Shown in pieces: positions 1-13,102 of a DNA stretch of 64,000 nt. Source of the stretch: Trochalopteron elliotii (taxonomy: Eukaryota > Chordata > Aves > Passeriformes > Leiothrichidae); the NCBI GenBank assembly GCA_024734555.1, contig JANPWX010000204.1, positions 1,009,527 to 1,073,526 of the forward strand, in the 5' to 3' direction. Each line of letters begins with the position of its first letter. Positions within the stretch are counted from its first letter, which is position 1. Made by a program: the position numbers and the translations under genes. The notes under the pieces are model-generated. The model was not told the DNA's origin and ran no database searches. It worked only from the letters and a program-made list of their open reading frames with translations.

Positions 1-2947
1 TTTGCTACACGCATACACACCCACCCTTTCCTCCCCATAAAGAAATCCAACCCCAACCTCAGCCTTTCTAGCCCATTTCTTTCCAAAGGAAAAAGATTTG
101 GTTTTGTGTATGTATATGGAGTTATTCTGTTTCCAATCATAAGTCACTGCACTTAGAAAGGTATAAAATTTGTGTGCATGATATTGGTTTGTGGTACCTC
201 CATATTCTTGACTGTAACCAAAGTTAACTATAAAATAGGTTTCCTGTGCTTGTGTGGCCCTGAGAAAGGGATTTTCTGAACACTGGAGAAAAGCCAGCTT
301 CATGCTCAGGATTGTCTGGCCCCTGAATTTTCACTGGCTGAATGTGGGTACTAAGGAGAATGATTTGCACCCTGAGAATGTGCCTCAGAAGTTGGGAAAA
401 GGGGCTGTGCCAAGTGGGGAGAACTCAGAGATACAAACCTTGCTGATTGCTGACTTCTCAGTACAGTGATGAAGAACTTCTTAGAGTGAAACTCTAGTGA
501 ATTTTGGAAAGAAAAACACTATGTTAAATGAAAAAAAAAGGTTTAGGGGATTTTTTTTAAATGTCAAAATGCTGTGTTGTGGCTTCTTATGCTTGGAAAA
601 AAGTTATGTTCATCAATTCTGAACATTTCTGTAAGTCCAGCTTGCCTTTCCCATTACAGGTTGGGGAGGAATAATAAGTGAAGGCTTTCTCGAGAGCAGG
701 AAAGATTATGTGTATTGAGAGGTAGAAGCCTAAATAGAGTTCAGTGGGGCAGCTTCACCAATCCTCTGACTGAGTTGACAAAAACTGCTTTTTTTATGTC
801 CCAAACTCACATTTCTCAGAGGGAGAGCAAGTCCCATGAGAGAAGTTTCCTGGTGCTTGCAGTTGTTTAAAAGCAAACAAACCAGCCAAATTCTTTGAGG
901 AGCACCCACACATTAAAATTTGAGGCAAAACTTTAGAATTCAGCAGGAAGAATCATGACTTTCCTTGTCTCCAACAAAAATAGTATTTAAAATTTCTGAA
1001 AAAGTACTCCCAGCTTTGGGTACTGGAGCCAACAGAGCTTGCTGGTAAAATTGCACGAGTTTTTTTTGCTTGTGATGGCATGCTTTTGTTACTAACACTT
1101 ACATAAAATGTAAGGGCTCCTTTAAGGTATTGCTACTGTCTGTTCAACTGGTAATACGATGACAACTGATTTATTTTTCTCTCCACATTTTTGTAATACA
1201 CTCTTAGGTGCTTGGTTCAACATGCAGAACCAACAAAAACCCCAGCCTTTGACAAAATGCCTGTTATGCACAGGCCATCAAAATGTAGTAAACAACATTG
1301 GTTACTTGTGCAATATTTAAAGGTAGCAATTTCCACAATGGTGCATATTATAATAAACTGTGTTATTACCAGTGGGTCTTGTATTTGGAGAGAAAAGCCA
1401 TACTGTACAATTTCTACCCTAATAATTTCTTCTCTTATTATTTCTGTAGAGTTGTTGATTTTTTTTGCCTTTCTTATGTGAATACACAAGGCTGGTTCCA
1501 GAACTTTCAGTGTACTAGCTGAGCTTAAGTAGATGTTGGTTAGTATAATATTCAAGAATTAAAACATGCAGTAGCAGAATAAGAAGCTGTAAATTCTTGT
1601 TAAGTTTTCTCATCAAAAAATTGATAAGATAACTTAGAATGGTTAAAATAAGAGAGAAAAAAAGAGATTTTTTTTTAAAAAACTTAATGTTTGTGTCAGT
1701 TGAAATAAGATGCAAAATTTAGCCTCTTTTACTGTACTCAGGGAGTTTCTATTCCAGATTCATACTGATATTTTGAATCTTTTTTGCAACAAAACAAAGA
1801 TAACAGGCTTTAATAAACTCATATAAAATCATAATATCTCATAAAGATCTTATTAATGTGGAGAACTGGTGGGGTTTTCTGTTCTGATTTGTTTTTCTAG
1901 AAATTTCTTTCAGACTTTTTATCACACTCAGAGTCCATTTGGCATTGGGGTGGATGCCAGCTGCTTTGTTACCCTCATTTCATAGGTATTCCTTAACATC
2001 TGTCTTGGTGCTGTGGCAAGGATGGTGGTTACTTTTGGCCATCTCCATCCCTCTGCCCCATTCTGAAGCTGGCTTTCATGGTAAAAGCAGATGTAGTAGC
2101 CAGCACATTCTTAAAAGGTAGTCTCAATCCTTGCCTTCCCTTTTCTCTGCACTCAAGAGCCTGAACTTGTGCTTCCATTTCTCTACGGACACTGGCTTTT
2201 GTCTGAAGCCACTGGGAATTGCTGCAGGGACCGAGGAAAGCAGGGAAGTTCCATGTACACGCCTGCAAGATCAGTTTTAAACCCAAACCACTGTGAATCT
2301 AGTGTAGAGGATTGACTGCAAGCAACACTGATGGTGGGAAGTGGAGGAGTAGGGTTACCCTCTGAGGTGCGTGTTAGATGATGTGTATTTCACATCTGTG
2401 ATGTAAAACTGTGGTGAAAAAACCATTTTGGTTTCTGTTGGTTCATTGCATAGATTGAGGGAAGTGTCTCAGTGCCTCCTAAAATTAGTCCTCTTCTCTG
2501 TCATTCCAGTGGGCTGCCTTCTGGCATTTTTGGCAAGAGATATTAGGACATGCTGTTATAAGAAATGTGAAGACATTGCTGGTGGGAACATCTATATGTG
2601 TCTTAGAAAAGATTATGAATAGACAGAGAGGGATTTGAGCAAGAAAACAGCACCTCAAAAATAAGTTTGCTCAAAAGTGGTAATGGATTCTGTCATTTCT
2701 CCCCATAGGCTGAGCACGCACAAAATCTCTCTAGATAATCATTGATGTGTAACCCTTATATTACCTTGTATCAGCTTTTCCTCTAATGGTAGTATTCAAG
2801 TGCTGAAAGAAAGCTTTTAACATCTGTGGAATGGGATACCTGACAAAGAAGTTTGCAGAACACGTTGCAAGTCTGAAGGGAAAGGTTTTGTGTTCATGTC
2901 TGCCCCTTGTGCATTTGTAAGGTCTTGCTTTAATAATAAGTGTGTGA

Positions 2948-2998
2948 CCCTTCCCCTTCCTCTTCCCCTTCCCTTCCCCTTTCACCTCACCTCTCTCT
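2948..2998 (+). repeat. CCCTT-type polypyrimidine tract
   Basis: About 50 bp made almost only of C and T with repeated CCCCTT and CCCTT units, ending in CTCTCTCTG. Five runs of at least three C occur, with one 8-nt spacer, so the - strand comes close to but does not strictly meet the usual G-quadruplex rule. Triplex-forming potential is also possible. Confidence 0.8.
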
Positions 2999-3470
2999 GT
3001 CTACCAATGATTTAAGCCATGGTTTGGGTCAGTGGTTACAGTAAAATCAGTCTCACCTCTTACATGCTTAAATTTCTGTAATTGCTATTAAATACAACTG
3101 TAAATGCTGGGAAGCCAAAGCCATGCCAGCTGTTCCTCTCATCTGCAGGTACTGAAGAGTTCAGTACTCTTCTGGTACAAGGATGTGTACAGCTCATTGC
3201 ATTTACAGAGCATGATGCAATTTTAAATCCTGTCTCACAATGTTACTATCCCAACAGCACATGACACATTTTTCTCTCTGCCATTTAAAAGGTGTGCAGG
3301 AGAGCTGGTGATAAAAATTTGTGTAAGTGCTGGTAGGTTATAATGTGACTTCCAAAATAAGGCATACTGGAGAATTCCAGGACAGACAGGAGTGCTGTCT
3401 GGGTGAACTTTTTTAGCTTTCAAGTTTTATAGATAGGTAGCGCTCGTGAGGTGTAAATCTATGTTAGTTC

Positions 3471-3531
3471 TTTTTTTTTTTTTTTCCTTTTTCCTCTTTT
3501 TATTTTTATCTATTTATTTATTTATTTTTGT
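3471..3531 (+). repeat. Poly(T) followed by TTTA repeats
   Basis: Fifteen consecutive T (3471-3485), a mixed pyrimidine stretch, then about four TTTA units (3509-3527). Simple low-complexity sequence that is likely length-polymorphic. Confidence 0.85.
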
Positions 3532-5251
3532 TTTACTGAATTCTGTTGAAATGCTCTGGTTTTCTAGCAGATGTTTGAACTTTTTTCTTATAAATATGTC
3601 ACTGTAACTTTTGTCCTTCAGAAAGTTTCTATATTTGGGTTGTTTAGGCAGTAAACTGAGTGTGTGAGCATGACTACATCATCAACAGACATAAGAATAA
3701 TGCAAAAATCTTCACGATACCATTTTACTGGACCAGTTCAGACTTAAAATTAAATAAAAATTAAAATAATCCCTGTACTTAGAAAATAAATATATTCCCA
3801 CTACACATTGCATCACCATGTAAAATAAAATTTTGGAGTCCCAAAACCAATATTTTTTTCTTCTTCAAGCATTCTTTTCTGTAATCTCAAGTTTTATTCC
3901 TTTTTACCATTGACAGCATGTGGATGTGAATGCAATCTCAGTATTGTCAAATTGCAAAGCCTTGTAGAGTTGAGTAATTCTTTCTTGGGAGGTACCAATT
4001 TTGAAGAAGGCATTCAATTTTGTTCTCAACCTGCTGCTTCCTACAATGAAGCAGATAAAATATTTCTTTCCAACAGTAATCTCAACACTGAGATCTCGAG
4101 GGCATTACTGATACATGTGGATAATGAAGTCGTGATCAGCTCTTTGCTGAAGACATGTCTACAGCTGACTCATTTATGCTGACTGATTTTTTAATCTTTT
4201 TTTGTTTAAAATTTTGAATGTCTTCTCATTACAGGCACCTCTTTTCCTTACATTTATTCATTTTTCATCTAGGAGTGTGCTGCATAAATGTCTTTAACCC
4301 AATGCAATCTTTTTGACAAAAACGTGTCATAATCTTCTAATTGATTCCCATAGTAACATAGCCTACTATCATTCAAAAAATAGGCATGTGTCCTGATCAT
4401 AAGTAGTGTAGACAGATGACATATTCCAATTTTTAGACAGACTTTTTTTGCTTTTACATGTAAGCGGGGCATGTTCTTAACCTTGTTTACAGTTTCTGCT
4501 GACAGTGCTAAAGCTGCACACTGTTCCTTTATTTTAAAGGAAGATAATAAAATGAACATGGTGGTGTTTCAAATCAAGGTGAATAAAATGCCACAGTGAT
4601 GCATAGGACATAACATCACTATGCAGAAGTTAGCACTTTTCTGTGTTGAAATAATTCCTATTTCAGCACTTTAGGTGGTCACTAACTGCCACGTCACCTA
4701 AATTAAATACATTTTAGCTGCATGAGCTTGCAGACTTTGTTATATCTATGACACAAACTTTATATATTAGGTGCTCAAAGCTAAAACAGTAGCTTGAAGT
4801 GAGCTTGTGACATACTACTCCTGTTTGCAGTCCCCAAATTAGAGATATTATGTTGAAATATGTCAGTACCCTACCTAAACCAGGATTGTGAGCTCACTGT
4901 TCAATTTGCCATTTCTGTTTGTTGCTGTTTTTTCTCCAGTGACTGATTCTCTAGGTAGTTACCTGAATTTCAATGTTATATTTATTTTTAATGTTTATTT
5001 AAAATTGATCCTTTTACTTTTTCCATTTCAAGTAATAAAAGACAATGAAAATGGTCTTGCACATTCTCTGAAGAGGGTTGGATAAATCACTTGATACCAC
5101 CTGGTCACTAAGCCATTACTTAGAATGAGCTCTTTTGTTCCAGTCAACTAACTCCCTTAATTAAAATGTAACATTTTGTAAGTATTGTGTCTCAACCTCC
5201 GGACTAGCAGCTAATGCCAAATACTATGCTGTTGTGATAAATTCTGTTTTA

Positions 5252-5290
5252 AAGTCACAGAAATGGCTGGCTTTCTGAAGTCACAGAAAT
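5252..5290 (+). repeat. 13-bp direct repeat
   Basis: AAGTCACAGAAAT occurs at 5252-5264 and again at 5278-5290, a 26-bp period. No transposon sequence lies between the copies, so this is probably a small local duplication. Confidence 0.6.
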
Positions 5291-5454
5291 AAAGCCTGCA
5301 TAAGTGGAACTGGAAAGAAAAAAGAGTTTGAGAAAAACCTTTATAGCAGAATCTTAAATCATGGGCTGTATAAGTTTCTTCATGCAGCCACCATCACTTA
5401 TGGTTACAGGACAGCAGCTGAGATAAGCCGAAATTAGTTTTAGATTGTGTTGGA

Positions 5455-5565
5455 GTTTGGTTTGGTTTTTGCTTTGGGTTTGTTTTGTTTTGTTTTTGGG
5501 TTTTGTTTTCGTTTGTTTGTGGGTTTTGTGTGGGGTTTTTTTGTGGGTTTTTTTTTTTTTTTTTT
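5455..5565 (+). repeat. G/T-rich low-complexity tract ending in poly(T)18
   Basis: The + strand is almost free of A and C for about 110 bp and carries TTTTG and TTTGGG units, then 18 T (5548-5565). G runs at 5476-5478, 5498-5500, 5521-5523, 5532-5535 and 5545-5547 are separated by long loops, so quadruplex formation is possible but weak. Confidence 0.85.
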
Positions 5566-8500
5566 AAATAAAGGCAGGCCTTTATATGTCACTGTAAAAG
5601 CCTACTGATTTCTACATGAAGAAGTCATTCCATGGTGTAATATGTCAAATTTAGTTATTTTTATGAAAAAAGTCTTTGCTGCCTTCTCCACCAGTACAAT
5701 GCTTTCTCCAACCTACCTGCAGAAGACAAAGATGGGAACAGTAGAAACTTTCCTATCAGAAAAAAAATTAACAATATACAATTGTTAACAATGTAGAAAA
5801 ATGAAGCACCTGTTAAAATGAGTTAAACTTGACAAGCAGAGAGATATTTTTGTCCACCAGGAGAAAAAAAACCCAAAAAAATTTATTAAGAAATTGGTAA
5901 ACAGGTTTATGAACACACAGAAAAGCCAAGTGATGGCTTGGGGAATTATTAGTTAAATGGCCAAGACTTGTCAGAACTCTAAAGGATTTGCAGCTGGTTG
6001 GGTTTTTATTGTGTTAATTTCTCAGCAGCATTTGGTCTTGCAGTAGTGGAGGTAATTGTAAAACTTCTCTGAGGTGAGTTATTTTAAGGGTTGCAGATGG
6101 TTTAAGAAAGTATGCCTTCCTGCAGCCTCTGGAGTGTGCCCTTCCCAGCAGTTGAGCTCATCCTCCTTTATTCTGATGTTTTTCAGATGCATTGTGTCTT
6201 TTGGGCAGGAGTAATCTATGTAGCTGATGTATAGTATGTCTGGCTGAGAATAAGCTTGCACTTGTTCTTCTCCTTTGTCACAAGAATAAGATGGGCTCCA
6301 AGAAAAACAAGTACCACTATGTGGTGTGCAGGCAAGAATCACATGAGCTAAGTCCCTAATGGCATCATTTCTCACCTAAGACTGTGTGCGTCTGCACCTA
6401 TGAATTGGGGAGTTAATATTGTCCTGATGTCATTTTGTTTATTGGACTTCCCATGTGAAGTCTGATTAGTGGTTAGGAGGTCTTGGAGCAATGTAGACCT
6501 AGAAGTGTGTTTTTAATAATTCTGAAAAAGAAAATATGCCACATCCTTGTTTTTTTGGCTTTGGGGGTTTTTTCCCAGTCTTTTTGCATTTCTTAGTTTT
6601 CAGAAGCCAAGGAGAGTGCTCATCTCCCATGACTGAACTGTCCTCAATGGGTTGCACAAACTATTCAAAGCATAGGCTTTTGTGCTTTTTTATTTGTCTT
6701 CGATGTGTTATGCAGCAAAACCACTAAGGACCAAACTACTCACTAGAGGTGGAGCGTACAGGGTGGCAGACTGAGCTGTGAGTGTAGTCTATCATGCACA
6801 GAAGGAGAAAACTTGAGTTCTTGTTGGAAATTTAAAAATAAACTGCAGAGGCTTTCTGTGACTTTAAGGTTCACAATACCTCTTCTGTTCATCAGGTCTG
6901 TGCTTTCAGCTTGGCATCCCTCTGTCCTCTGCATTAACCTTCCTTTTAACTGAGCAGAATAATTTCTTATCAGGCAGGTACTGTTTTCTGTAATGCTTTC
7001 CCCTTAGTTGGAAAAGTCACCCATTTGGGTTAATACCCTTTGTGTTGGTGCTGAGGGCTGGCAGTTCTTGTCAGGCTGCTATCAGCATAGAAGACAGCCA
7101 GGTATCCTTGTAGACAGGCCAAGTCCAAAATAAATTTATTTGTCTTAAATTTTGATTTTTTTCCCCCCTGTCAGAGCAGTACTTCCTTACAGTTTTGGAG
7201 CATTGAATGAAATATTTCTAGTCTGTATTAAAGACATACCACATGCAGAATGATTTTTGCAAAAAACACCCACCCAATGTTTGGGCTCAAAGTCTCCATG
7301 GTTTATTTTCAAATGCTTCTTAATTCATTTTGTCACCATCTTCATGACCACATAATTTCTTTCAGTTATACTTCTTTGGAGCTGTGTGAGAAACATCTTC
7401 TATTTCCCCCTCAACTTAAAATTTAGAGAATGCAGAATTTCCTACTGTTACTGTTCTTCAGTTACTATTCTCATTGTTCTGTTTGTGGCTTAATACTCTA
7501 TTTGAATTATTCAGACGCTACTTCTTGTTAATTCTTTTTTTTCTGCAGGATTAACCAACTTTTAAGACCAAGAATGTTGTTTCCCCACTAGTACTTGACT
7601 GCCATAACTTTTTCATGTAAATGTCATTCATGTTCTTCAAATTTTAATATTTTAAGTATTTTAAACAAATATTTCTACTTCTTCTGGTTTTCAATACTTT
7701 TAAAAACACATGAATCTCTAGAGCAGTATGTAATCTTCCAGTACAAAAAAGAGTATTTAAGCAGTGTAGCTCTTGCAAGGAATTGGCAGCCTGCTTTCCT
7801 ATGCCCTTCTACCCCCCTGCCCTGGGCCTTCTGATGCAATTTTGCCACAACATCTCCATGTGCAATCTGGAGCCCAGTGCACAGGCATGCTTCTCCACAG
7901 GTCCAGTTCCTGGCAAGCAGGGATTTTCTCCTCACCTCTCTATGCCTTGGGTGACTCAGATGGCCTGGGTGTCTCACGCCTGGGGCCCCATGTCCCACAG
8001 GGCTTCCTATGGCAAAGATTGTGCTCTAACTTTGCATAGACATTGTGGGCCAGGCATTGAACCTCAGCTGAATTGAGCTAGAAAACCAGAGAGCTTGTAA
8101 GAAATATGCAAACATGCTTAAACAGCTTTGCAGAAATTTCCGTAGAAGATGAAGTGAGTTTAATATATGTGGGAGCTGAGTCAGTCTTGAGTCATTTGTG
8201 GAGACATCTTTGCTATACTCCCTAGGACATCCAGTATTAGCTGTATTGACATGTACTTACATTTTTGTTTCTTTGAATTATGACAAATTTTAAAGGAACT
8301 TTGTATTCTTTTGGTAGACCTAGTTTCTTGACAGCTTATGGTGTAACTAAACATCACTTTTAATTTCTGGGGAGATGAGGCTGATGTTGAGTTTCTTATA
8401 ATGAATAATGCTTTTTATAATGCTTTTTTTATACTTGTAAAAATTAAACGTTCTATGATTACCATTGTTGTGTGTATTGGGTTAAACAGTTAGTACTCAT

Positions 8501-9611
8501 CAGCACAGCAAGTGTATGGCTTGGTGTGAGATATTTCACAGAGCAAGCTGAGCATGCTGTCACCAGAGGGAAGGCACAGTGTGTGTGTGATTGGAGGAGA
8601 CTTGCAGGCCATTATTGCACAGCATTAATGTGTGCAGGTCCTGTACCAGGCACGAGTGGGATGACAGTGGATGAAGGCATGCACCTGCTCTGAGTGTCCA
8701 GGCTATGTGGTGACCAGCCTTCTCCTTCCCACGTCTCCAAACCCTTCTGCTGTGCAGCAAGAGTTTCTTGGTACATTATGCTCAGCAAAATATGACTCCT
8801 GTAAAAAAGTTTTTAAAATAAGATCTTATCAGGCAGGCATCTAGTATCAGGTTTTCCTCCGAAATGGAACAATATGTAGAATTCTAGTTTATCTTTATTT
8901 TTCTCTTTGAACTGATCATTAACAGTATATGATTGCAAGTGAGATACAAATGAAACTACCTTCCTCTATTTTAAACTTAGGAAGTGTTTAATCTTGGAAG
9001 GCAGTGTAGTATAGTATATGTATGTTACTTGAGAATATTGGAAATTTTATGTATATTAGTGACTATACTAATAACACTAATGACCTTTTCTGGTTGTTTT
9101 TTTCTGCCTGTGAATGTGTAATTATTTGCATACAGTGTTTCATATTAAAAATATGACACAACCACTTAACTGTAGGAAGACTGGTGGAAGAGGTTGAAGC
9201 TGCATGCTTATTCTAGTCATTGGTGCCTAAATCTCACACTACATTTAATATACAATGTCATATACATACTGATGTGAGCATAATGTACTGCTAGTAGCTC
9301 AGCAGAATGAGAACTTAGTACTGACAAAATGTCAGTCTTAATTTTTTATTACCTTAGCTGTGGGCATTTTATGTCAAAACCAGAGCTGACCAAATACTGC
9401 AACATTGTATGCATGAAAACACTTTCATTTATTTAATGTCTTGCAGATGTACAAGTGGTCTTTTAATACAGTCTTTCTGAGATGTTAGTGGTCATGAAAA
9501 CTAGAAGGGATTTTGTCAGATTTAACACCTTTATACACGGACTAAAAATATAGTCAGAAAATGAGTCAGTAATTAAACTAGTTACATTGGATAAGGAATC
9601 TTAAACTTTGT

Positions 9612-9637
9612 GCAAAGGAAGAAAGCAAAGGAAGAAA
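9612..9637 (+). repeat. Perfect 13-bp tandem duplication
   Basis: GCAAAGGAAGAAA is present twice head to tail with no mismatch. Purine-rich and probably a recent slippage product. Confidence 0.75.
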
Positions 9638-10739
9638 GAAACTCACCATGCAGGGTCTTTGATCAAACTTTTTAGTGCATCTTAAATACCTATTAAAATC
9701 ATGATTTTAGTGATGAGTTCAACCATCTATGGGTTGAATTTTCTTTTCATAAATTATTGTTTAGAACCCTTTTCCTTTACGCAGAGAGTTCATGGCCGAG
9801 AAAAGGGGAAGTGAGCTCAGAGAAAATGGGTTGCTAGGAATGCTGTGTGCCTTTGCCATATCTCCTCATAATAATTGAGGAAGGTGGGTTCTTTTTTGCA
9901 GAAATAAAGGACACAGCTCTCCGGTTGGGTTGCAGTGATCAGGGCAGGGAGAAGGTGGAGGGACATCACTGCGCTGCCTCACCTGGTTTTGGGTCTAGGT
10001 GACTGGAAACCAAAAAATGCATCTGAGTAGGGGCCACCTCCATTGGAGTGCATTGACAGGGGCAGGCAGGAGGGAAGTTGCTGTGGTGGGTACCTGGTGA
10101 GCCTCAGCTTCCTGCAACTCTTCCTCTAATCCAGGCTCTGAACATCTAAGCCATCACCTGGCTTGGCTGAGGCTGAGTTTTTATGTTGTTTGTAATCCAG
10201 ATCAAACTTCTTAGAGGGTGATTTTCTTTAGGGTACTTTTTCATCTCTTTTTATTTTTCATGCCTCATATAAGAGGTTTTTCATTTTTGGCAGACTGTCT
10301 TCTCAGGGCACTCTAAAACTGGATTATTTACTACAGGTGGACCCAGATTGCTGGGGTTAAAAAAGCCAGCAACATATACTTCCTTGAAGGACGTAAATTG
10401 TGCTTTAAAACTCACTGAAAAAAAGTATTGTTGATATGTGTGATATTTTCTATGGGAATGGCAACCAAAACATTAATAATGCCTTTGTTCTACTTTTTTT
10501 AGCTATCAGTGGCAATTTTTAAACTGTAAAAGTTTCAGGTTGCTGTATATACAAAAGGAAACTGTGATTTCAAATTATAATTGGAGATGTGGTTATAGAA
10601 TAATGAATGGGAATAATTAATAGAAAGCTAATTGGGTAACATCAGAAAAGTTTATCCTGGTATATTGGGATTGCATGCTTCAGTTGATACTTAGTGTACT
10701 TTTGGGATTTCTGGTTGCACCTCACCTCTGGTTCTGATT

Positions 10740-11235
10740 GTATATTGTATTATGAAGAATATTAATAATGCTGCAGAACAATTACTTGTTCATTTGCTAA
10801 CTGATTAAAATTCATGCATAATTTATTGGAACTAGGAGAGACTTTATAAATAAGTCTCCTTGGCCTCAAGAGCTTAAAAACAAAATGTGTATGCTAATAT
10901 AAGAATGTGCTTTACTTCTTAACATAAGAACTTAATAGGCAATGGTCTCATTAATGTGAGGTTTTATTTGTGATAATCGTGCTCTTAATCAAAGTGTATG
11001 CTTCTAAACATAGCCATATGTTTTAGAAATTTATGACTTGGAGTTGGTAGTGCATCATTCTCATCAATGATGATGTTTTCTGTTATAATATACACTGACC
11101 TTAGAATACATTAGTTTGACATTTAATATGTTAGCTCCACAGCAAATAAACTGCCCTCATTATGCCCAGCTGCATTTCTGAGCTTTGATGCAGGTAGGGA
11201 TCCAAATTAATTCATATGCACATCTATTGCCAAGG
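10740..11235. promoter_or_regulatory. Candidate conserved non-coding block with homeodomain/POU-like sites
   Basis: A dense set of ATTA, TAAT and octamer-like words: TTCATGCATAATTTATT (near 10812), CAAATTAATTCATATGCACA (near 11202), TAATATTAG-like runs, plus a 7-bp hairpin CATCATT/AATGATG at 11053-11072. No transposon or simple repeat explains it. Conservation cannot be judged from one sequence, so this is only a guess from composition. Confidence 0.25.
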
Positions 11236-12763
11236 AGGGGTAAAACATTAATAACTAATTGAGGTACTTTCTATAGTTTTGTATATCCTGAAGCAGAAAT
11301 GGAAGCACCCTGTAGCATTCACCTTTTCACTCTGGGAGGAAAAAATCAGCTGCCATTACAGCTGCTATAACATAGCTGCAGACTCCCTGGTCTCCAAACT
11401 GAGTGGTTTGAGAAGCAGCTACTTTAAAAAAAAGTCCACAAGATATATGCCAAAATCTGGAAACTTGGTTGCTTCTAGAACTGGTAAATATACAGTTTGG
11501 AGCAAGCTGTGGTACCTGGAAGAGAAGCTTTGCTGCTGGAAGTAGAGAAGCAGGCAGAACCAGTGAGTTACTAGCTGAACTTCACCAAGCAGTGAGGATG
11601 GGATGTGAAAGGAGGTCCACCCCTCCCCACCATGTGTTCTGTCATTGACGCTGGTGGGATCATCTCTGGGAGGCAGAATACTGCAATGCATCTGTGTCTT
11701 AACTTCTGTTGTGTACAATGTAAGGGTCCCCTGCTAGGGAAATCTTATGGTCCGGGGTTAAAAGTTATTTCTAATGTACTGGCCATGAGATCCCCTCTAC
11801 CTGCTCAGAGTTGCTGATTTGTTAGCGCTGCATCACTGCTGTGTGAAACCCCTGTGTGCACTGAATTTACCATTGTTGCCTAATTAACTGAAACAAATTA
11901 GCTGAAATATGAGCCATCTGGAATGAAAATGAACTTTCCATGTTTATCAGTGAATTCATTTTATTAGAAAAAAATTTTTTATTTGTTGCTTGTGATTGTT
12001 TCCTAAAATAAATCATGCTGAGGCAATGTTTCTATGTTAACATTTCTCAGGGTAGGGGGGACTACCCCTTCCTGTTTGGACTGTCATTACCTGTTTCACT
12101 TTGCAGCTGCATTGAAATATGTAGGCAGGCAGAAGCTGATGAGAACAGGAGATAACAAAAGGCAGCACACATCCTATTGTTCAAGTTTCAAAATCAGTAG
12201 TAACTTAGTAAAGAATAAAATATTATATGTTGTTGCCATATGTCTTTATTTTGTCATTCTCCTGGCAGCTTTGCTCAGTTCTGAGTATTCCGAATGCCCG
12301 TAATAGGCATCTGTATCCTTTTCCCTAACTGCATCCGGTGGATTTCAGATTAACTGCGGTGATACTCATTTTTAAGAATATTTTGTGCAGGGGTAGTGTA
12401 TCATCTCTTGCAGCTCTTTTTATAAGGAAAGTGCAAATGTGGCTTCAGTCAATAAAAGAAAATCTCAAGTTATTGGTATAGTAAATTATATAAATGAGCA
12501 TAGTTTTTTTCAGAAAAAAATCCCAAGCAGCAGCAATATATAAATCAGACAGGATATTGTGGTCTCTAGCTGAGATTTTTAAAAAGGAAAATATAGCATT
12601 AAGCAGATGCCAGTAGTGCACCACTCACTACCATCAGCTGAAATTCTCCTCAGCTCTTCATCATTGATGTCAGTTTGAATTTGTTTCTGAGGTTTGGAAT
12701 CTTTACTGACCAAACTCTGACAGCTCCCTGTGTAGAGAGCCCTGCTCTTAGTGGGTTTCCTAG

Positions 12764-12802
12764 CTTTTGTTTTATCTGGCTTGTTTTTTGTCTCCCCTGC
12801 AG
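12764..12802 (+). other. PTPRT: 3' splice site of the PTPRT FN3-1 exon
   Basis: A pyrimidine-dominated stretch ends in CCCCTGCAG immediately before the exon. No AG occurs between the TAG at 12761-12763 and the acceptor AG at 12801-12802, which fits the usual AG exclusion zone. The A of TTTATC near 12774, about 29 nt before the exon, lies at a plausible branch distance, although the strongest branch-like heptamer, TACTGAC, is further away at 12704-12710. Confidence 0.9.
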
Positions 12803-13096
12803 AGCCTCCTCGGCCAATAGCCCCCCCACAGCTGCTGGGTGTTGGGCCTACATACCTGCTCATCCAGCTGAATGCCAACTCCATCATTGGGGATGGCCCC
12901 ATCATCCTGAAGGAAGTGGAGTACCGGATGACGTCCGGGACTTGGACTGAGACCCACGCTGTCAACGCACCGACCTACAAGCTCTGGCACCTGGACCCTG
13001 ACACCGAATATGAGATTCGGGTCCTGCTCACCAGACCGGGCGAAGGTGGGACAGGGCAGCCAGGACCACCACTCATCACCAGGACCAAGTGTGCTG
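12803..13096 (+). CDS. PTPRT: PTPRT internal coding exon: first fibronectin type III domain
   Basis: This exon encodes one extracellular FN3 domain of a receptor-type protein tyrosine phosphatase of the R2B family, which mediate homophilic cell adhesion through MAM, Ig and FN3 domains and dephosphorylate junctional substrates. The exon is 294 nt and phase 1 at both ends: it opens with AG completing a codon begun in the previous exon, continues in frame for 97 whole codons, and closes with a single G. Counting the split codon as residue 1, PIAPPQL lies at 5-11, the R2B-typical QLNANSI at 22-28, GDGPI at 30-34, and the FN3 tyrosine-corner segment [13 protein letters not shown] at 64-76, followed by TRPGEGGTG and TRTKCA at the C end. 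No N-glycosylation sequon is seen. YLLIQL and EVEYRMTSG agree with PTPRT as I remember it; PTPRM has YLWIQL and EVEYCTASG. The paralogue call is recall, not a search. Family membership is very secure, PTPRT specifically quite secure. Confidence 0.94.
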
Positions 13097-13102
13097 GTGA
13101 GT
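13097..13102 (+). other. PTPRT: 5' splice donor of the PTPRT FN3-1 exon
   Basis: The hexamer GTGAGT directly follows the exon's last codons (K, C, A and a split G). It matches the U1 snRNA consensus at all six intronic positions apart from the tolerated G at +3. The translation after this point loses all FN3 resemblance, which confirms the exon boundary. Confidence 0.93.

Larger units (their letters stand above)
1..12802 (+). other. PTPRT: PTPRT intron upstream of the FN3-1 exon (partial)
   Basis: No exon with an FN3, Ig or MAM signature could be read on either strand here, so the whole block is taken as intron; its 5' end lies outside the window. It is AT-rich and unique-looking, interrupted by a CCCTT pyrimidine tract (2948-2998), a poly(T)/TTTA tract (3471-3531), a G/T tract (5455-5565), a short 13-bp tandem repeat (9612-9637) and a homeodomain-site-rich block (10740-11235). 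Patches near 7.77-8.06 kb, 8.5-8.75 kb and 9.9-10.2 kb are richer in GC but have no splice-flanked reading frame that I recognise. No CR1 or LTR copy is evident in this part. Confidence 0.85.

Noticed and set aside
12751..12802. Extension of the exon's frame upstream to an ATG at 12751.
   Set aside because: The pyrimidine tract and CAG acceptor place the exon start at 12803; the upstream codons are intronic and have no FN3 homology.
12579..12990. Antisense reading frames over the PTPRT exon.
   Set aside because: They are shadows of the real sense exon, whose FN3 translation and splice sites are clear.
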